From Bacteroidales bacterium UBA1035 (GTDB taxonomy: Bacteria > Bacteroidota > Bacteroidia > Bacteroidales > Dysgonomonadaceae): a DNA stretch of 55,194 nt. A program made the position numbers and the translations under genes. This document shows positions 8,254 through 16,275 of this stretch, one piece after another. The stretch is from the NCBI GenBank assembly GCA_002316835.1, contig DCEG01000047.1, positions 1-55,194 of the forward strand. The letters run 5' to 3'. Numbering within the stretch: position 1 is the stretch's first letter; every line of letters starts with the position of its first letter. The notes under the pieces were generated by a model. It saw only the letters and a program-made list of their open reading frames with translations, was not told the origin of the DNA and made no database searches.

Positions 8254-8652
8254 GACGAGGCGAGTGGGAGAGAGGGAGACTGGGGGAAAGTGTCTGATCA
8301 TTAATCGGTCAGGCGCTTTTTAATATTGTCTTCTTTAGCTGTCGCTCTGGACATAGTAAAAAATATGTCTTCAGATTCCTGGTTATAATCGGAATAATAA
8401 GTTTTTCAAAATAAGATTTGCAACTTTACAAAAACCAACCTTCCTTCTTATCTGTTATTTAATAAATTGAACCCTGCCAAATAGTCATAAAACCTTCCTT
8501 GGCAAGAAAATTGTTCTTTAAGAATCGCAAGTAAGATGCAAGAAGCAAGACTTTTGGTATAAAGATTTAACGGAATGCTAATACGTCTAATAGTCTTTTA
8601 TTGTCTGTCTTGATTCTTGGCTCTGATGTCTGACAATTTAAAAAACAAATAT
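8254..8652. other. 399-bp gap before clpB
   Basis: Apart from the terminator at 8289-8321 I see no gene here. There is a 6-bp inverted repeat TGCCAA/TTGGCA with a wide spacer near 8480-8505, and the rest is AT-rich. I could not find a convincing TAnnTTTG box or a CIRCE-type heat-shock element for clpB. Confidence 0.5.
8289..8321 (+). terminator. Intrinsic terminator of the VWA gene
   Basis: Arms 8289-8299 and 8307-8317 pair over 11 bp in plus-strand RNA. All three imperfect positions are G:U wobbles on that strand. The loop is 7 nt and a T-run follows (8317-8321). Confidence 0.7.
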
Positions 8653-11241
8653 ATGAACTTCAACAATTTTACAATTAAAGCACAGGAAGCCGTGCAAAAA
8701 TCCATTGATTTGGCACAGGCAAGCAATCAGCAAATGATTGAACCCGCTCACGTGCTCAAAGGCGTGATGTTGGTGGGAGAAAATGTAACCAATTTTCTGT
8801 TTCAGAAGTTGGGAGTAAATATACGAAACTTTGAAATGGCGGTTGATAAGGAATTGGAATCGTATCCGCGTGTGTCGGGTGGCGAACCAATGTTAAGTCG
8901 CGAAACGAATGCCGTTTTTACAAAAGCTACCGATTTTGCCAGTAAAATGGGCGATCAGTTTGTATCGCTGGAACATTTACTCCTGGCGATCATCAGCGAG
9001 AAGAATCCTGCTTCGCAGTTGATGAAAAATAGCGGAATTTCACAAAACATGCTTGAAACAGCCATTAACGAACTTCGCAAGGGTGAAAAAGTAACCAGTC
9101 AGTCGGCTGAAGATACTTATCAGTCGCTCAGTAAATATGCGATAAATTTAACGGAAAGAGCACGTAACGGTAAACTTGATCCCGTTATCGGACGTGACGA
9201 AGAGATCCGTCGTGTTTTGCAGATTTTGAGCCGCCGCACCAAAAATAACCCAATCCTTATCGGTGAGCCCGGGACTGGGAAAACTGCTATTGCCGAAGGA
9301 CTGGCACACCGCATTATTCGTGGAGATGTGCCCGAAAACTTGAAAAGTAAGCAGATTTTCTCCCTAGACATGGGTGCACTTATTGCGGGTGCCAAATACA
9401 AAGGTGAGTTCGAAGAACGCTTGAAATCCGTGGTAAACGAAGTGGTAAAAGCTGAAGGCGAAATTATTCTTTTTATTGACGAAATTCACACACTCGTGGG
9501 TGCAGGAAAAAGCGAAGGAGCGATGGATGCCGCCAATATCCTGAAACCTGCTTTGGCGCGTGGCGAATTACGTGCTATTGGGGCTACTACGTTGGATGAA
9601 TATCAGAAATATTTCGAGAAAGATAAAGCTCTGGAACGTCGTTTTCAGACTGTTATGGTGGAAGAACCGACTGAGTCTGACACTATCTCCATCCTTCGAG
9701 GTTTGAAAGAAAAGTACGAAAATCACCACAAGGTGCGCATCAAAGATGAAGCGATTATCGCAGCCGTGCAGCTTTCACACCGGTATATCACCGATCGTTT
9801 TTTACCCGACAAAGCCATTGACCTGATGGATGAAGCGGCTGCCAAACTTCGTATGGAAGTGGATAGTGTGCCGTATGAATTAGATGAAATTCAAAGGAAA
9901 GTGAAACAATTGGAAATTGAACGTGAAGCTATTCGGCGTGAAAACGATAAACCAAAGGAAGAGATGCTTAGTATGCAAATCGAGAATTTGAAAGCTGAAG
10001 AATCGGAATATAAAGCCAAATGGCAAGCCGAAAAAGAGCTGATCAATAAAATTCAACAGAACAAAATCGATATCGAAGATGCCAAATTTGAGGCGGAACG
10101 TGCTGAACGTGAGGGTGATTACGGAAAAGTAGCAGAGTTGCGTTACGGGAAAATTAAGGAAAAAGAATCGGAAATTGAAGAGTTGAACAGGCAATTGCAT
10201 GAGCAACAAGGCGGCCGAGCAATGATTAAAGAAGAAGTGGACTCGGAAGACATTGCCGATGTTGTTGCTCGCTGGACGGGAATTCCGGTGAGCAAAATGT
10301 TGCAAAGCGAGCGTGAAAAACTTCTTAATTTGGAAGATGAACTGCACAAACGTGTAGTTGGACAACATGAAGCTATTTCCGCGGTCGCCGATGCCGTACG
10401 ACGTAATCGTGCAGGGCTGAGCGATCCTAAGCGTCCGATTGGTTCATTCATCTTTTTGGGAACTACCGGCGTGGGCAAAACCGAGCTGGCAAAAGCGTTG
10501 GCAGATTATCTGTTCGACGACGAAAATATGATGACGCGCATCGATATGAGTGAGTATCAAGAGAAATTCAGTGCGACACGACTCATCGGCGCACCTCCCG
10601 GATACGTGGGCTATGACGAGGGCGGACAACTCACCGAAGCCATTCGCCGTAAACCGTACTCAGTAGTCTTATTCGATGAAATAGAGAAAGCGCATCCCGA
10701 TGTGTTTAACATCCTGTTACAAGTGTTGGATGACGGACGTTTGACAGATAATAAGGGCAGGGTGGTGAATTTCAAGAACACAATTATCATTATGACTTCG
10801 AATATGGGTTCGGCATTAATTCGTGAGAATTTCGAGAAAATCACCCCGAGTAATCGGGAAGATATTATCGAAAATACCAAAAATCAGGTGCTCGCGATGT
10901 TGAAACAAACCATTCGTCCGGAGTTTCTGAATCGAATTGACGATATCATTATGTTCTCGCCGCTCGACGAAGACGAAATTGCACAAATTGTACGTATTCA
11001 GTTGGGGATCATCGCAAAAATGCTTCATGAGAACGGAATTGAATTGCGATATACTGATGAAGCCATTGATAGCATTGCCAGAGCAGGTTACGATCCCGAA
11101 TTCGGTGCACGTCCCGTTAAACGGGTGTTGCAGCGCAAAGTGCTAAACCAGCTATCGAAAGATATCTTGGGCGGTGTGGTGGATAAATCCAAAGCCATCG
11201 TAATTGACGCTGTAGATGAGCATATTTATTTTAGAAATTAA
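8653..11241 (+). CDS. clpB: ATP-dependent chaperone ClpB
   Basis: ClpB is the hexameric AAA+ disaggregase that, with DnaK, pulls polypeptides out of aggregates after heat stress. The 862-residue product has the N-terminal Clp_N repeats and a first AAA domain with Walker A GEPGTGKTAI. A long charged coiled-coil middle domain follows (roughly 400-520), then a second AAA domain with GTTGVGKTEL and the C-terminal D2-small domain. I chose the ATG at 8653 (MNFNNFTIKAQEAV), which matches the usual Bacteroidota start. An in-frame TTG at 8617 would add 12 residues with no family counterpart. It stands alone and ends in a strong terminator. Confidence 0.96.
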   Translation: MNFNNFTIKAQEAVQKSIDLAQASNQQMIEPAHVLKGVMLVGENVTNFLFQKLGVNIRNFEMAVDKELESYPRVSGGEPMLSRETNAVFTKATDFASKMGDQFVSLEHLLLAIISEKNPASQLMKNSGISQNMLETAINELRKGEKVTSQSAEDTYQSLSKYAINLTERARNGKLDPVIGRDEEIRRVLQILSRRTKNNPILIGEPGTGKTAIAEGLAHRIIRGDVPENLKSKQIFSLDMGALIAGAKYKGEFEERLKSVVNEVVKAEGEIILFIDEIHTLVGAGKSEGAMDAANILKPALARGELRAIGATTLDEYQKYFEKDKALERRFQTVMVEEPTESDTISILRGLKEKYENHHKVRIKDEAIIAAVQLSHRYITDRFLPDKAIDLMDEAAAKLRMEVDSVPYELDEIQRKVKQLEIEREAIRRENDKPKEEMLSMQIENLKAEESEYKAKWQAEKELINKIQQNKIDIEDAKFEAERAEREGDYGKVAELRYGKIKEKESEIEELNRQLHEQQGGRAMIKEEVDSEDIADVVARWTGIPVSKMLQSEREKLLNLEDELHKRVVGQHEAISAVADAVRRNRAGLSDPKRPIGSFIFLGTTGVGKTELAKALADYLFDDENMMTRIDMSEYQEKFSATRLIGAPPGYVGYDEGGQLTEAIRRKPYSVVLFDEIEKAHPDVFNILLQVLDDGRLTDNKGRVVNFKNTIIIMTSNMGSALIRENFEKITPSNREDIIENTKNQVLAMLKQTIRPEFLNRIDDIIMFSPLDEDEIAQIVRIQLGIIAKMLHENGIELRYTDEAIDSIARAGYDPEFGARPVKRVLQRKVLNQLSKDILGGVVDKSKAIVIDAVDEHIYFRN

Positions 11242-11274
11242 TGCGAAGAACATAGAGCTTTGAGCATAGATTAA

Positions 11275-11309
11275 CAAAACTCAGGGAAATTTCCTGGGTT
11301 TTGTTTTTT
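11275..11309 (+). terminator. Intrinsic terminator of clpB
   Basis: AAAACTCAGGGAAA pairs with TTTCCTGGGTTTT, followed by a run of six T. It lies 34 bp after the clpB stop. Confidence 0.85.
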
Positions 11310-11443
11310 AACTATATATGCCTCTAACCCTACTTCTCTGTTTAATAACGTAGAATTCTCCCTTGGATCACAAGAGAAGAGTCACAGGCTATAAATTTCA
11401 TGGACAGTGTTTAGTAACAGTCACTTTTCAATAAAGGGGACGA

Positions 11444-11459
11444 TCCGCCAGCTGGCGGA
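11444..11459. repeat. GC-rich 16-bp palindrome TCCGCCAGCTGGCGGA
   Basis: A perfect palindrome of high GC in an AT-rich intergenic stretch, followed by GGCGGGG. From memory, similar CCGCCAGCTGGCGG palindromes are scattered through other Bacteroidota genomes; I could not check this. Confidence 0.6.
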
Positions 11460-11485
11460 GGCGGGGTTAGAATAAATGAAAATTC

Positions 11486-11977
11486 TCACAACTCTTTCAC
11501 CATCCAGACATCGCATGACGGATGAGCAGAGTTCCCAAGAGGTTTATCGAGAAAAACAAAGCCATTTTGTTGATAAATGGCAATTGCTTTGGAAAAAACA
11601 GGTAAACTTTCAATGTACAGTTTTTTGTAACCAAAAGACCGTGCCGATTCAATACATTTGAACATTAAATTTTTGCCGATGCCTTTCCCGCGGGCATTTG
11701 CGGAAATGTAATATTTTACCAGCTCAGCAGTATCGTTATCTAATCCTTCTGACGGAAATACACCACTGCATCCCACTATCTTACTGTCGATTTCCGCAAC
11801 CCACAAAACTGATTTAGCTTTGCGAAACAATTCGAATAAATGATCGGTAGTAGGATCGGAGAAAACAGTTCCCTGCCGTGGTGCATCAAATTCTTCGAAC
11901 ACATTGCGGATCATTTGTGCCAGCGCAGTATTATCCGATTTTTTTATTTCTCGTAACGAGTACATTATATTATTCAT
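11486..11977 (-). CDS. GNAT-family N-acetyltransferase
   Basis: With the start at 11977 the product has 163 residues. It shows the GNAT fold: a first strand MYSLREIKKSD, the central VLWVAEIDSKIVGCSGVF, and the acetyl-CoA binding motif A, VKYYISANARGKGIGKNLM, followed by SARSFGYKKLYIES and IYQQNGF. Such enzymes transfer acetyl groups from acetyl-CoA to amines; the substrate cannot be told from sequence. The ATG at 11977 overlaps the stop of the upstream gene as ATGA, suggesting translational coupling. The ATG at 11965 (MYSL) is the other plausible start. A longer in-frame extension to 12079 would run far inside the neighbour and is unlikely. Confidence 0.85.
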   Translation of the reverse strand: MNNIMYSLREIKKSDNTALAQMIRNVFEEFDAPRQGTVFSDPTTDHLFELFRKAKSVLWVAEIDSKIVGCSGVFPSEGLDNDTAELVKYYISANARGKGIGKNLMFKCIESARSFGYKKLYIESLPVFSKAIAIYQQNGFVFLDKPLGNSAHPSCDVWMVKEL

Positions 11978-13353
11978 TCGTTCCAATTCACCCATCCACC
12001 CGTGTATATGGTAATATTCTCCAATCCTATGGATTCCAGAACCGAATAGGCTATAGCAGATCTGCCACCGGTTCTGCAATAAACAATAATTTGTTTTTCT
12101 TTGGGAAGAATATCAATATTTTCATCTATAGTTCCGTAAAACAAGTTTACGGCATTTCCGATATGGCCTTCATTGTGTTCTCTTTCACTGCGAACATCTA
12201 TCAATTTAACATCGGAATCGTTCATTCTTATTTTTAATTCGTTTTTATCAATGGTTTTTGCTGAAACCAGATTACCTTTTTCCCATTCTTTCAATTGTTT
12301 GGGAGTAATAAATCCGTACAGGTTATCCATCCCGATACGCATGAGTTTTCGTGTAACATCTTCTATTTCACCTTTCCTTGCTATTACGATAAATGATTTA
12401 TTATAATTCATTAGCCAACCCATTCCGGTAGAAAAAGAATCATAGTTTGTGATATTCCACGAATTCTTCAAATGTCCTTTCGCGTAATCGTTCCATTCAC
12501 GTGTATCTATCAATTGCAAACCTGATTTCTTTGCTTTCTTGTATGCTTTTTCCGATAAATTGTCAATAACGGGGATTTCGGTAAGCAATTTTCGTTTCTC
12601 TTTGTTGAGTTTCTTCATCATCGCATAGTATCGGGGAGGTTCCGGCTGATTTGCCAGCAATTCTTCTACGAAACCGTCTTTGTCGTCACTGAATTGCATA
12701 GCCCAGTTCCTTATTTTCTCGTACCCGAGTGTGCTCATTGGTACTGCACCAATGGCCTTTCCGCACGATGATCCGGCTCCGTGTCCGGGCCATATCTGGA
12801 TATAATCTTTTAGTTTAGACAGTTTTTGCAGAGATGAAAATTGTTGATGTGCTCCAATGCCGGATGATGCTTTATCGCCTGTAAGTTTATCCAGTAAATC
12901 CGGACGGCCGATATCGCCAACGAAAACAAAATCACCACTGAATAGCATCACAGGCTCATCGCAGATAGCTTTATCAATAATCAGATAACTCAGATGTTCG
13001 GGTGTGTGCCCCGGGGTGTGCAACGCTTCAATCAACACATTTCCCAATTCGATCTGTGAACCATTTTTCAGGCCGATATGTGGAAATTGGTATTGCCAGT
13101 ATTCGTCGCCTTCATCCGAAAGATAAAGATCAGCGCCCGTAAGTAATGCCAATTCGCGCGATCCGCTCAAAAAATCGGCATGAATATGTGTTTCTAATAT
13201 GTGAGTGATTTGAAGTTCGTTTTCTTGTGCTATTTCGATATAGGTATCTACATCTCTCTTGGGGTCAATAACGGCAGCTATTCCCTTCTCCTGGCATCCG
13301 ATAACATAGCTGGCCTGAGCAAGGGTTTTGTCGTACACGAATTTAAAATACAT
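11974..13353 (-). CDS. MBL-fold persulfide dioxygenase-like protein with two rhodanese domains
   Basis: The 459-residue protein has an N-terminal metallo-beta-lactamase domain of the ETHE1/persulfide dioxygenase type. Its metal motif is HIHAD at 56-60 (THIHADFLSG), with HTPGHTPEH and later GDFVFVGDIGRPDL and WPGHGAGSSCGKAIG. Two rhodanese-like domains follow (about 270-360 and 370-459). The second has a proper active-site loop, VYCRTGGRS. In the first, the catalytic position reads IARKGE and the cysteine is missing, so it is probably structural. The protein likely handles sulfane sulfur or glutathione persulfide in the cytoplasm. It is co-transcribed with the GNAT gene, and its substrate is inferred only from the family. 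Confidence 0.88.
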   Translation of the reverse strand: MYFKFVYDKTLAQASYVIGCQEKGIAAVIDPKRDVDTYIEIAQENELQITHILETHIHADFLSGSRELALLTGADLYLSDEGDEYWQYQFPHIGLKNGSQIELGNVLIEALHTPGHTPEHLSYLIIDKAICDEPVMLFSGDFVFVGDIGRPDLLDKLTGDKASSGIGAHQQFSSLQKLSKLKDYIQIWPGHGAGSSCGKAIGAVPMSTLGYEKIRNWAMQFSDDKDGFVEELLANQPEPPRYYAMMKKLNKEKRKLLTEIPVIDNLSEKAYKKAKKSGLQLIDTREWNDYAKGHLKNSWNITNYDSFSTGMGWLMNYNKSFIVIARKGEIEDVTRKLMRIGMDNLYGFITPKQLKEWEKGNLVSAKTIDKNELKIRMNDSDVKLIDVRSEREHNEGHIGNAVNLFYGTIDENIDILPKEKQIIVYCRTGGRSAIAYSVLESIGLENITIYTGGWVNWNE

Positions 13354-13410
13354 GAATTTAGTTTTGGTGTGATGAATGTATAACGCAGGTTTTAAATAAA
13401 ATGTTTTCTT

Positions 13411-13418
13411 TATCTTTG
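13411..13418 (+). promoter_or_regulatory. -7 box of nspC
   Basis: TATCTTTG matches TAnnTTTG and lies 17 nt before the nspC ATG. A TTTT at 13390-13393 may serve as a weak -33 element. Confidence 0.5.
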
Positions 13419-13435
13419 CGCAAAAATAATAAAAA

Positions 13436-14578
13436 ATGATAGATTTCTCTAAAATTCCATCGCCCTGTTATGTGATGGAAGAAAAATTGCTTCGCAAAAA
13501 TCTGCATCTGATAAAATCGGTAAAAGATAGAGCTGACGTAAACATTATTCTCGCTTTTAAAGCGTTTGCTATGTGGAAAGCGTTTCCTGTTGTGCGTGAA
13601 TATATTGGTTATTCCACGGCGAGTTCTGTGGCTGAAGCACAATTGGCTTTTGAAGAAATGGGCAGTCCCGCGCATACATATGCGCCATCGTATATCGATT
13701 ATGATTTTCCGACGTTCCTTCAATACAGCAGTCACATTACATTTAACTCATTATCTCAATTTTACCGGTTTTATCCGCAAATAGTTGCATCCGGCAAATC
13801 TATAAAATGCGGAATCCGGATTAACCCGGAGTTTTCGGTTGTAGAAACTGATTTATATAATCCGAGTATGCCCGGATCAAGATTGGGTGTAACGGCTAAA
13901 AATATGGGTGAAAAACTTCCTGAAGGAGTTTCGGGACTACACTTACACAACCTGTGCGAAAACAACTCCTACGATTTAGAAAAAACTCTGGAAGCCGTAG
14001 AACGAAAATTTGGCCATTTTCTACCTGAGATTGAGTGGCTTAACTTAGGAGGAGGGCACCTGATGACACACGAAGATTACAATGTGGAGCATTTAATCGG
14101 ACTGCTTATCGATTTTAAGAAGAAATATCCCAATCTCGAAATCATTATGGAACCCGGGAGTGCTTTCGCGTGGCAAACCGGAGTTTTAGTGGCTGATGTA
14201 GCGGATATCGTTGAAAACGAAGGCATATTAACTGCCATGCTTAATGTTTCGTTCTCTTGTCATATGCCAGATTGTCTGGAGATGCCTTATAAACCAAGAA
14301 TACGCGGAGCGTATCATGAGCCTGTTGTGGGAAAACCAATATATCGAATGGGTGGTAATAGTTGCCTGAGCGGTGATTTCATGGGTGAATGGTCTTTCGA
14401 TGAACCATTAGAGGTAGGAGATAAAATCGTTTTTGAAGATATGATTCACTACACAACTGTGAAAACCACTATGTTTAACGGTGTCTCGCATCCATCCATC
14501 GGACTTTGGACACTTGACAACAAATTCAAACTATACCGTCAATTCGGTTACGAAGATTACAAAAACCGTATGAGTTGA
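13436..14578 (+). CDS. nspC: Carboxynorspermidine/carboxyspermidine decarboxylase
   Basis: The 380-residue protein is a fold-III PLP decarboxylase that removes CO2 from carboxyspermidine or carboxynorspermidine in the alternative spermidine pathway. The PLP lysine lies in ILAFKAFAMW (about 40-49), the glycine-rich phosphate loop in LNLGGGHLM (near 205), EPGSA near 240, and the substrate cysteine region in FSCHMPDCLEMPYKPRI. Length and start (MIDFSKIPSPCYVMEE) fit the family. The partner dehydrogenase (CANSDH) is not in the window, but arginine decarboxylase speA lies about 1.7 kb away, which supports a polyamine role. Confidence 0.93.
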   Translation: MIDFSKIPSPCYVMEEKLLRKNLHLIKSVKDRADVNIILAFKAFAMWKAFPVVREYIGYSTASSVAEAQLAFEEMGSPAHTYAPSYIDYDFPTFLQYSSHITFNSLSQFYRFYPQIVASGKSIKCGIRINPEFSVVETDLYNPSMPGSRLGVTAKNMGEKLPEGVSGLHLHNLCENNSYDLEKTLEAVERKFGHFLPEIEWLNLGGGHLMTHEDYNVEHLIGLLIDFKKKYPNLEIIMEPGSAFAWQTGVLVADVADIVENEGILTAMLNVSFSCHMPDCLEMPYKPRIRGAYHEPVVGKPIYRMGGNSCLSGDFMGEWSFDEPLEVGDKIVFEDMIHYTTVKTTMFNGVSHPSIGLWTLDNKFKLYRQFGYEDYKNRMS

Positions 14579-14693
14579 TAATCTAAAAAATAATTAAAAT
14601 TTTAAGACTTAAAACAAAATCGTTCGTTTTTCTGTTTATTTATTGATAAGAAAGTCTTATTAAACAAAATTATTAACTAAAAAATTATTTATT

Positions 14694-14939
14694 ATGGGTT
14701 GGTTGTGGTTTATCATTATTGGAGCGGTTGCCGGATGGCTCGCAGGTAATATTATGCGTGGAGGTGGTTTCGGACTGCTTGTTAACATCATTGTAGGTGT
14801 CGTTGGCGCTCTTATCGGCGGGTGGGTTTTTGGACTGCTTGGAATTGGAACAGGAGACGGACTTATTGGCAGTCTTATTACGGCATTAGTAGGAGCAATT
14901 CTGCTCTTGTGGATAATTTCGCTGTTTAAGCGAGCCTAG
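14694..14939 (+). CDS. GlsB/YeaQ/YmgE-family membrane protein
   Basis: This 81-residue very hydrophobic protein has three predicted membrane helices rich in glycine (GAVAGWLAGNIMRGGGFGLLVNIIVGVVGALIGGW in two pieces, then LITALVGAILLLWII). It matches the transglycosylase-associated/GlsB stress-response family. No enzymatic activity is known, and the name comes from general-stress expression in other bacteria. A second family member is encoded at 29820-30074. A terminator follows at 14961-14996. Confidence 0.88.
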   Translation: MGWLWFIIIGAVAGWLAGNIMRGGGFGLLVNIIVGVVGALIGGWVFGLLGIGTGDGLIGSLITALVGAILLLWIISLFKRA

Positions 14940-14960
14940 CTCACAAGTAGAACAATTAAT

Positions 14961-14996
14961 AAAATCGGTGTGTCAGCAATGAACATCGATTTTTTT
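14961..14996 (+). terminator. Intrinsic terminator of the GlsB-like gene
   Basis: AAAATCGGTGT pairs with ACATCGATTTT (one G:U) around an 11-nt loop, and a T-run to 14996 follows. Confidence 0.7.
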
Positions 14997-14997
14997 G

Positions 14998-15005
14998 TAC
15001 ATTTG
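14998..15005 (+). promoter_or_regulatory. -7 box of nadD
   Basis: TACATTTG matches TAnnTTTG, directly after the preceding terminator and 14 nt before the nadD ATG. Confidence 0.4.
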
Positions 15006-15019
15006 TTAAAAATAAATTG

Positions 15020-15604
15020 ATGAAGAAAAAGCAAATCGGAATATTTTCAGGTACATTCGATCCGGTTCATATCGGGCATTTGATATTGGCAAACTATATG
15101 CTGGAATTTACTTATCTTGATGAAGTCTGGTTTGTGGTAACGCCTCATAACCCGTTAAAAGAAGCTAACAGTCTGCTTGATGGTAATATCCGGTTAAAAA
15201 TGATGAAGTTAGCATTACAGGATTTTGATAATCTGAGAGTTTCTGATATCGAATTCGGTATGCCGAAACCTTCTTACACAATTGATACGATGACAAAATT
15301 AAAAACCGAAAATCCGGAATTTGAATTTACACTTGTTATTGGTGGCGACAATTGGGTTAGATTTCCTCGCTGGAAGGATTATGAGCGTTTGGTAAAAGAG
15401 TTCAAAATACTGATTTATCCCCGGTTAGGAGAAATAGTTGAGTTAACTAACCAGCTTTCAGAAAACATTCAACTGGTAGCTGCACCGATCGTAGAGATTT
15501 CATCTACCTTTATTAGGGAAAGTATACGTGCCGGAAAAGATGTCAGAGCTTTTTTACCCAATCGGGTTTATGAATACATCATCACAAACAAATTGTACAA
15601 ATAA
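15020..15604 (+). CDS. nadD: Nicotinate-nucleotide adenylyltransferase
   Basis: NadD joins nicotinate mononucleotide and ATP to form deamido-NAD in NAD synthesis. The 194-residue product has the nucleotidyltransferase loop GIFSGTFDPVHIGH near the N terminus, FVVTPHNPLK, the GGDNWVRFPRW segment, and the C-terminal ISSTFIRESIRAGK signature. I chose ATG at 15020 (MKKKQIGIF); a TTG one codon earlier is less likely. It stands alone, and the next gene is a separate lipoprotein. Confidence 0.95.
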   Translation: MKKKQIGIFSGTFDPVHIGHLILANYMLEFTYLDEVWFVVTPHNPLKEANSLLDGNIRLKMMKLALQDFDNLRVSDIEFGMPKPSYTIDTMTKLKTENPEFEFTLVIGGDNWVRFPRWKDYERLVKEFKILIYPRLGEIVELTNQLSENIQLVAAPIVEISSTFIRESIRAGKDVRAFLPNRVYEYIITNKLYK

Positions 15605-15697
15605 TCCACGTTTAGTTTTTTTAAAAGAAAAACTTCTGCCACTTATTTCTTATTGACTATTTTTGTAAAGATTATTCATCATTAAAACAAAACAATT

Positions 15698-16210
15698 ATG
15701 AAAAAATTTCTCTCATTATTAATGGTGTTATCGTTTATTTTAACGATTTCTTCGTGTAGTAAGGATGATCCCAATATGCCTGCCACAGTAACATCGAATA
15801 AGGCCTATGAAATAACTTTCTTGGTTGGTGCCACTCAAGGAACAAATGCTTCGGCAACAATGAATCTATCAGATTTTACTGAATTAGGTGCTTATGTTAA
15901 AAATGTATATAAAGTTGAATTACTAAATTCAAGTGAACTTACAATTACTGGGATAACTGCTGGAGGGCATGTGTTGAAAGATGCTAAATTGACATTAGAC
16001 GGTACCAAAACAGTAAGAAATTTGACTACTTTAACAGCAGATAAAACTACCACTAATAGTGAAGATATTGATTTTTTAAAACAGGTCGCTAATAGAATTG
16101 TATCGAATAAAAATGCTGGAGTTACTTTTTCAATTTCGGAATCTGCTAAAGATGTTAATAGGACTATTCCTGTTAAAATAAAAATGGATGTTATATTTCA
16201 TTTAAGATAA
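15698..16210 (+). CDS. Putative lipoprotein of unknown function
   Basis: The 170-residue protein has a lipoprotein signal peptide: a KK start, a hydrophobic stretch, then the lipobox TISSC with C20 as the lipidated cysteine, followed by SKDDPN. The aspartates directly after the cysteine fit the surface-export signal known for Bacteroidota lipoproteins. The mature part is Thr/Ser/Asn-rich and appears mostly beta-stranded. I recognise no domain. It ends in a perfect bidirectional terminator shared with speA. Confidence 0.75.
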   Translation: MKKFLSLLMVLSFILTISSCSKDDPNMPATVTSNKAYEITFLVGATQGTNASATMNLSDFTELGAYVKNVYKVELLNSSELTITGITAGGHVLKDAKLTLDGTKTVRNLTTLTADKTTTNSEDIDFLKQVANRIVSNKNAGVTFSISESAKDVNRTIPVKIKMDVIFHLR

Positions 16211-16221
16211 AGTATTTGTCA

Positions 16222-16260
16222 CAACAGAAAAAGGCCGCAAATCGCGGCCTTTTTCTGTTG
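16222..16260. terminator. Bidirectional terminator between the lipoprotein gene and speA
   Basis: Perfect 17-bp arms, CAACAGAAAAAGGCCGC (16222-16238) and its complement (16244-16260), with a 5-nt loop. The A and T runs inside the arms allow termination of both convergent genes. Confidence 0.93.
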
Positions 16261-16275
16261 TAATTATTTGATTTT

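Noticed and set aside
9880..10368. 162-residue frame opposite clpB
   Set aside because: It mirrors the ClpB coiled coil and has no independent support.
14600..14660. TAAGACTT/AAGTCTTA inverted repeat before the GlsB-like gene
   Set aside because: The 41-nt spacing and AT-rich arms make chance likely; no T-run or promoter alignment supports it.
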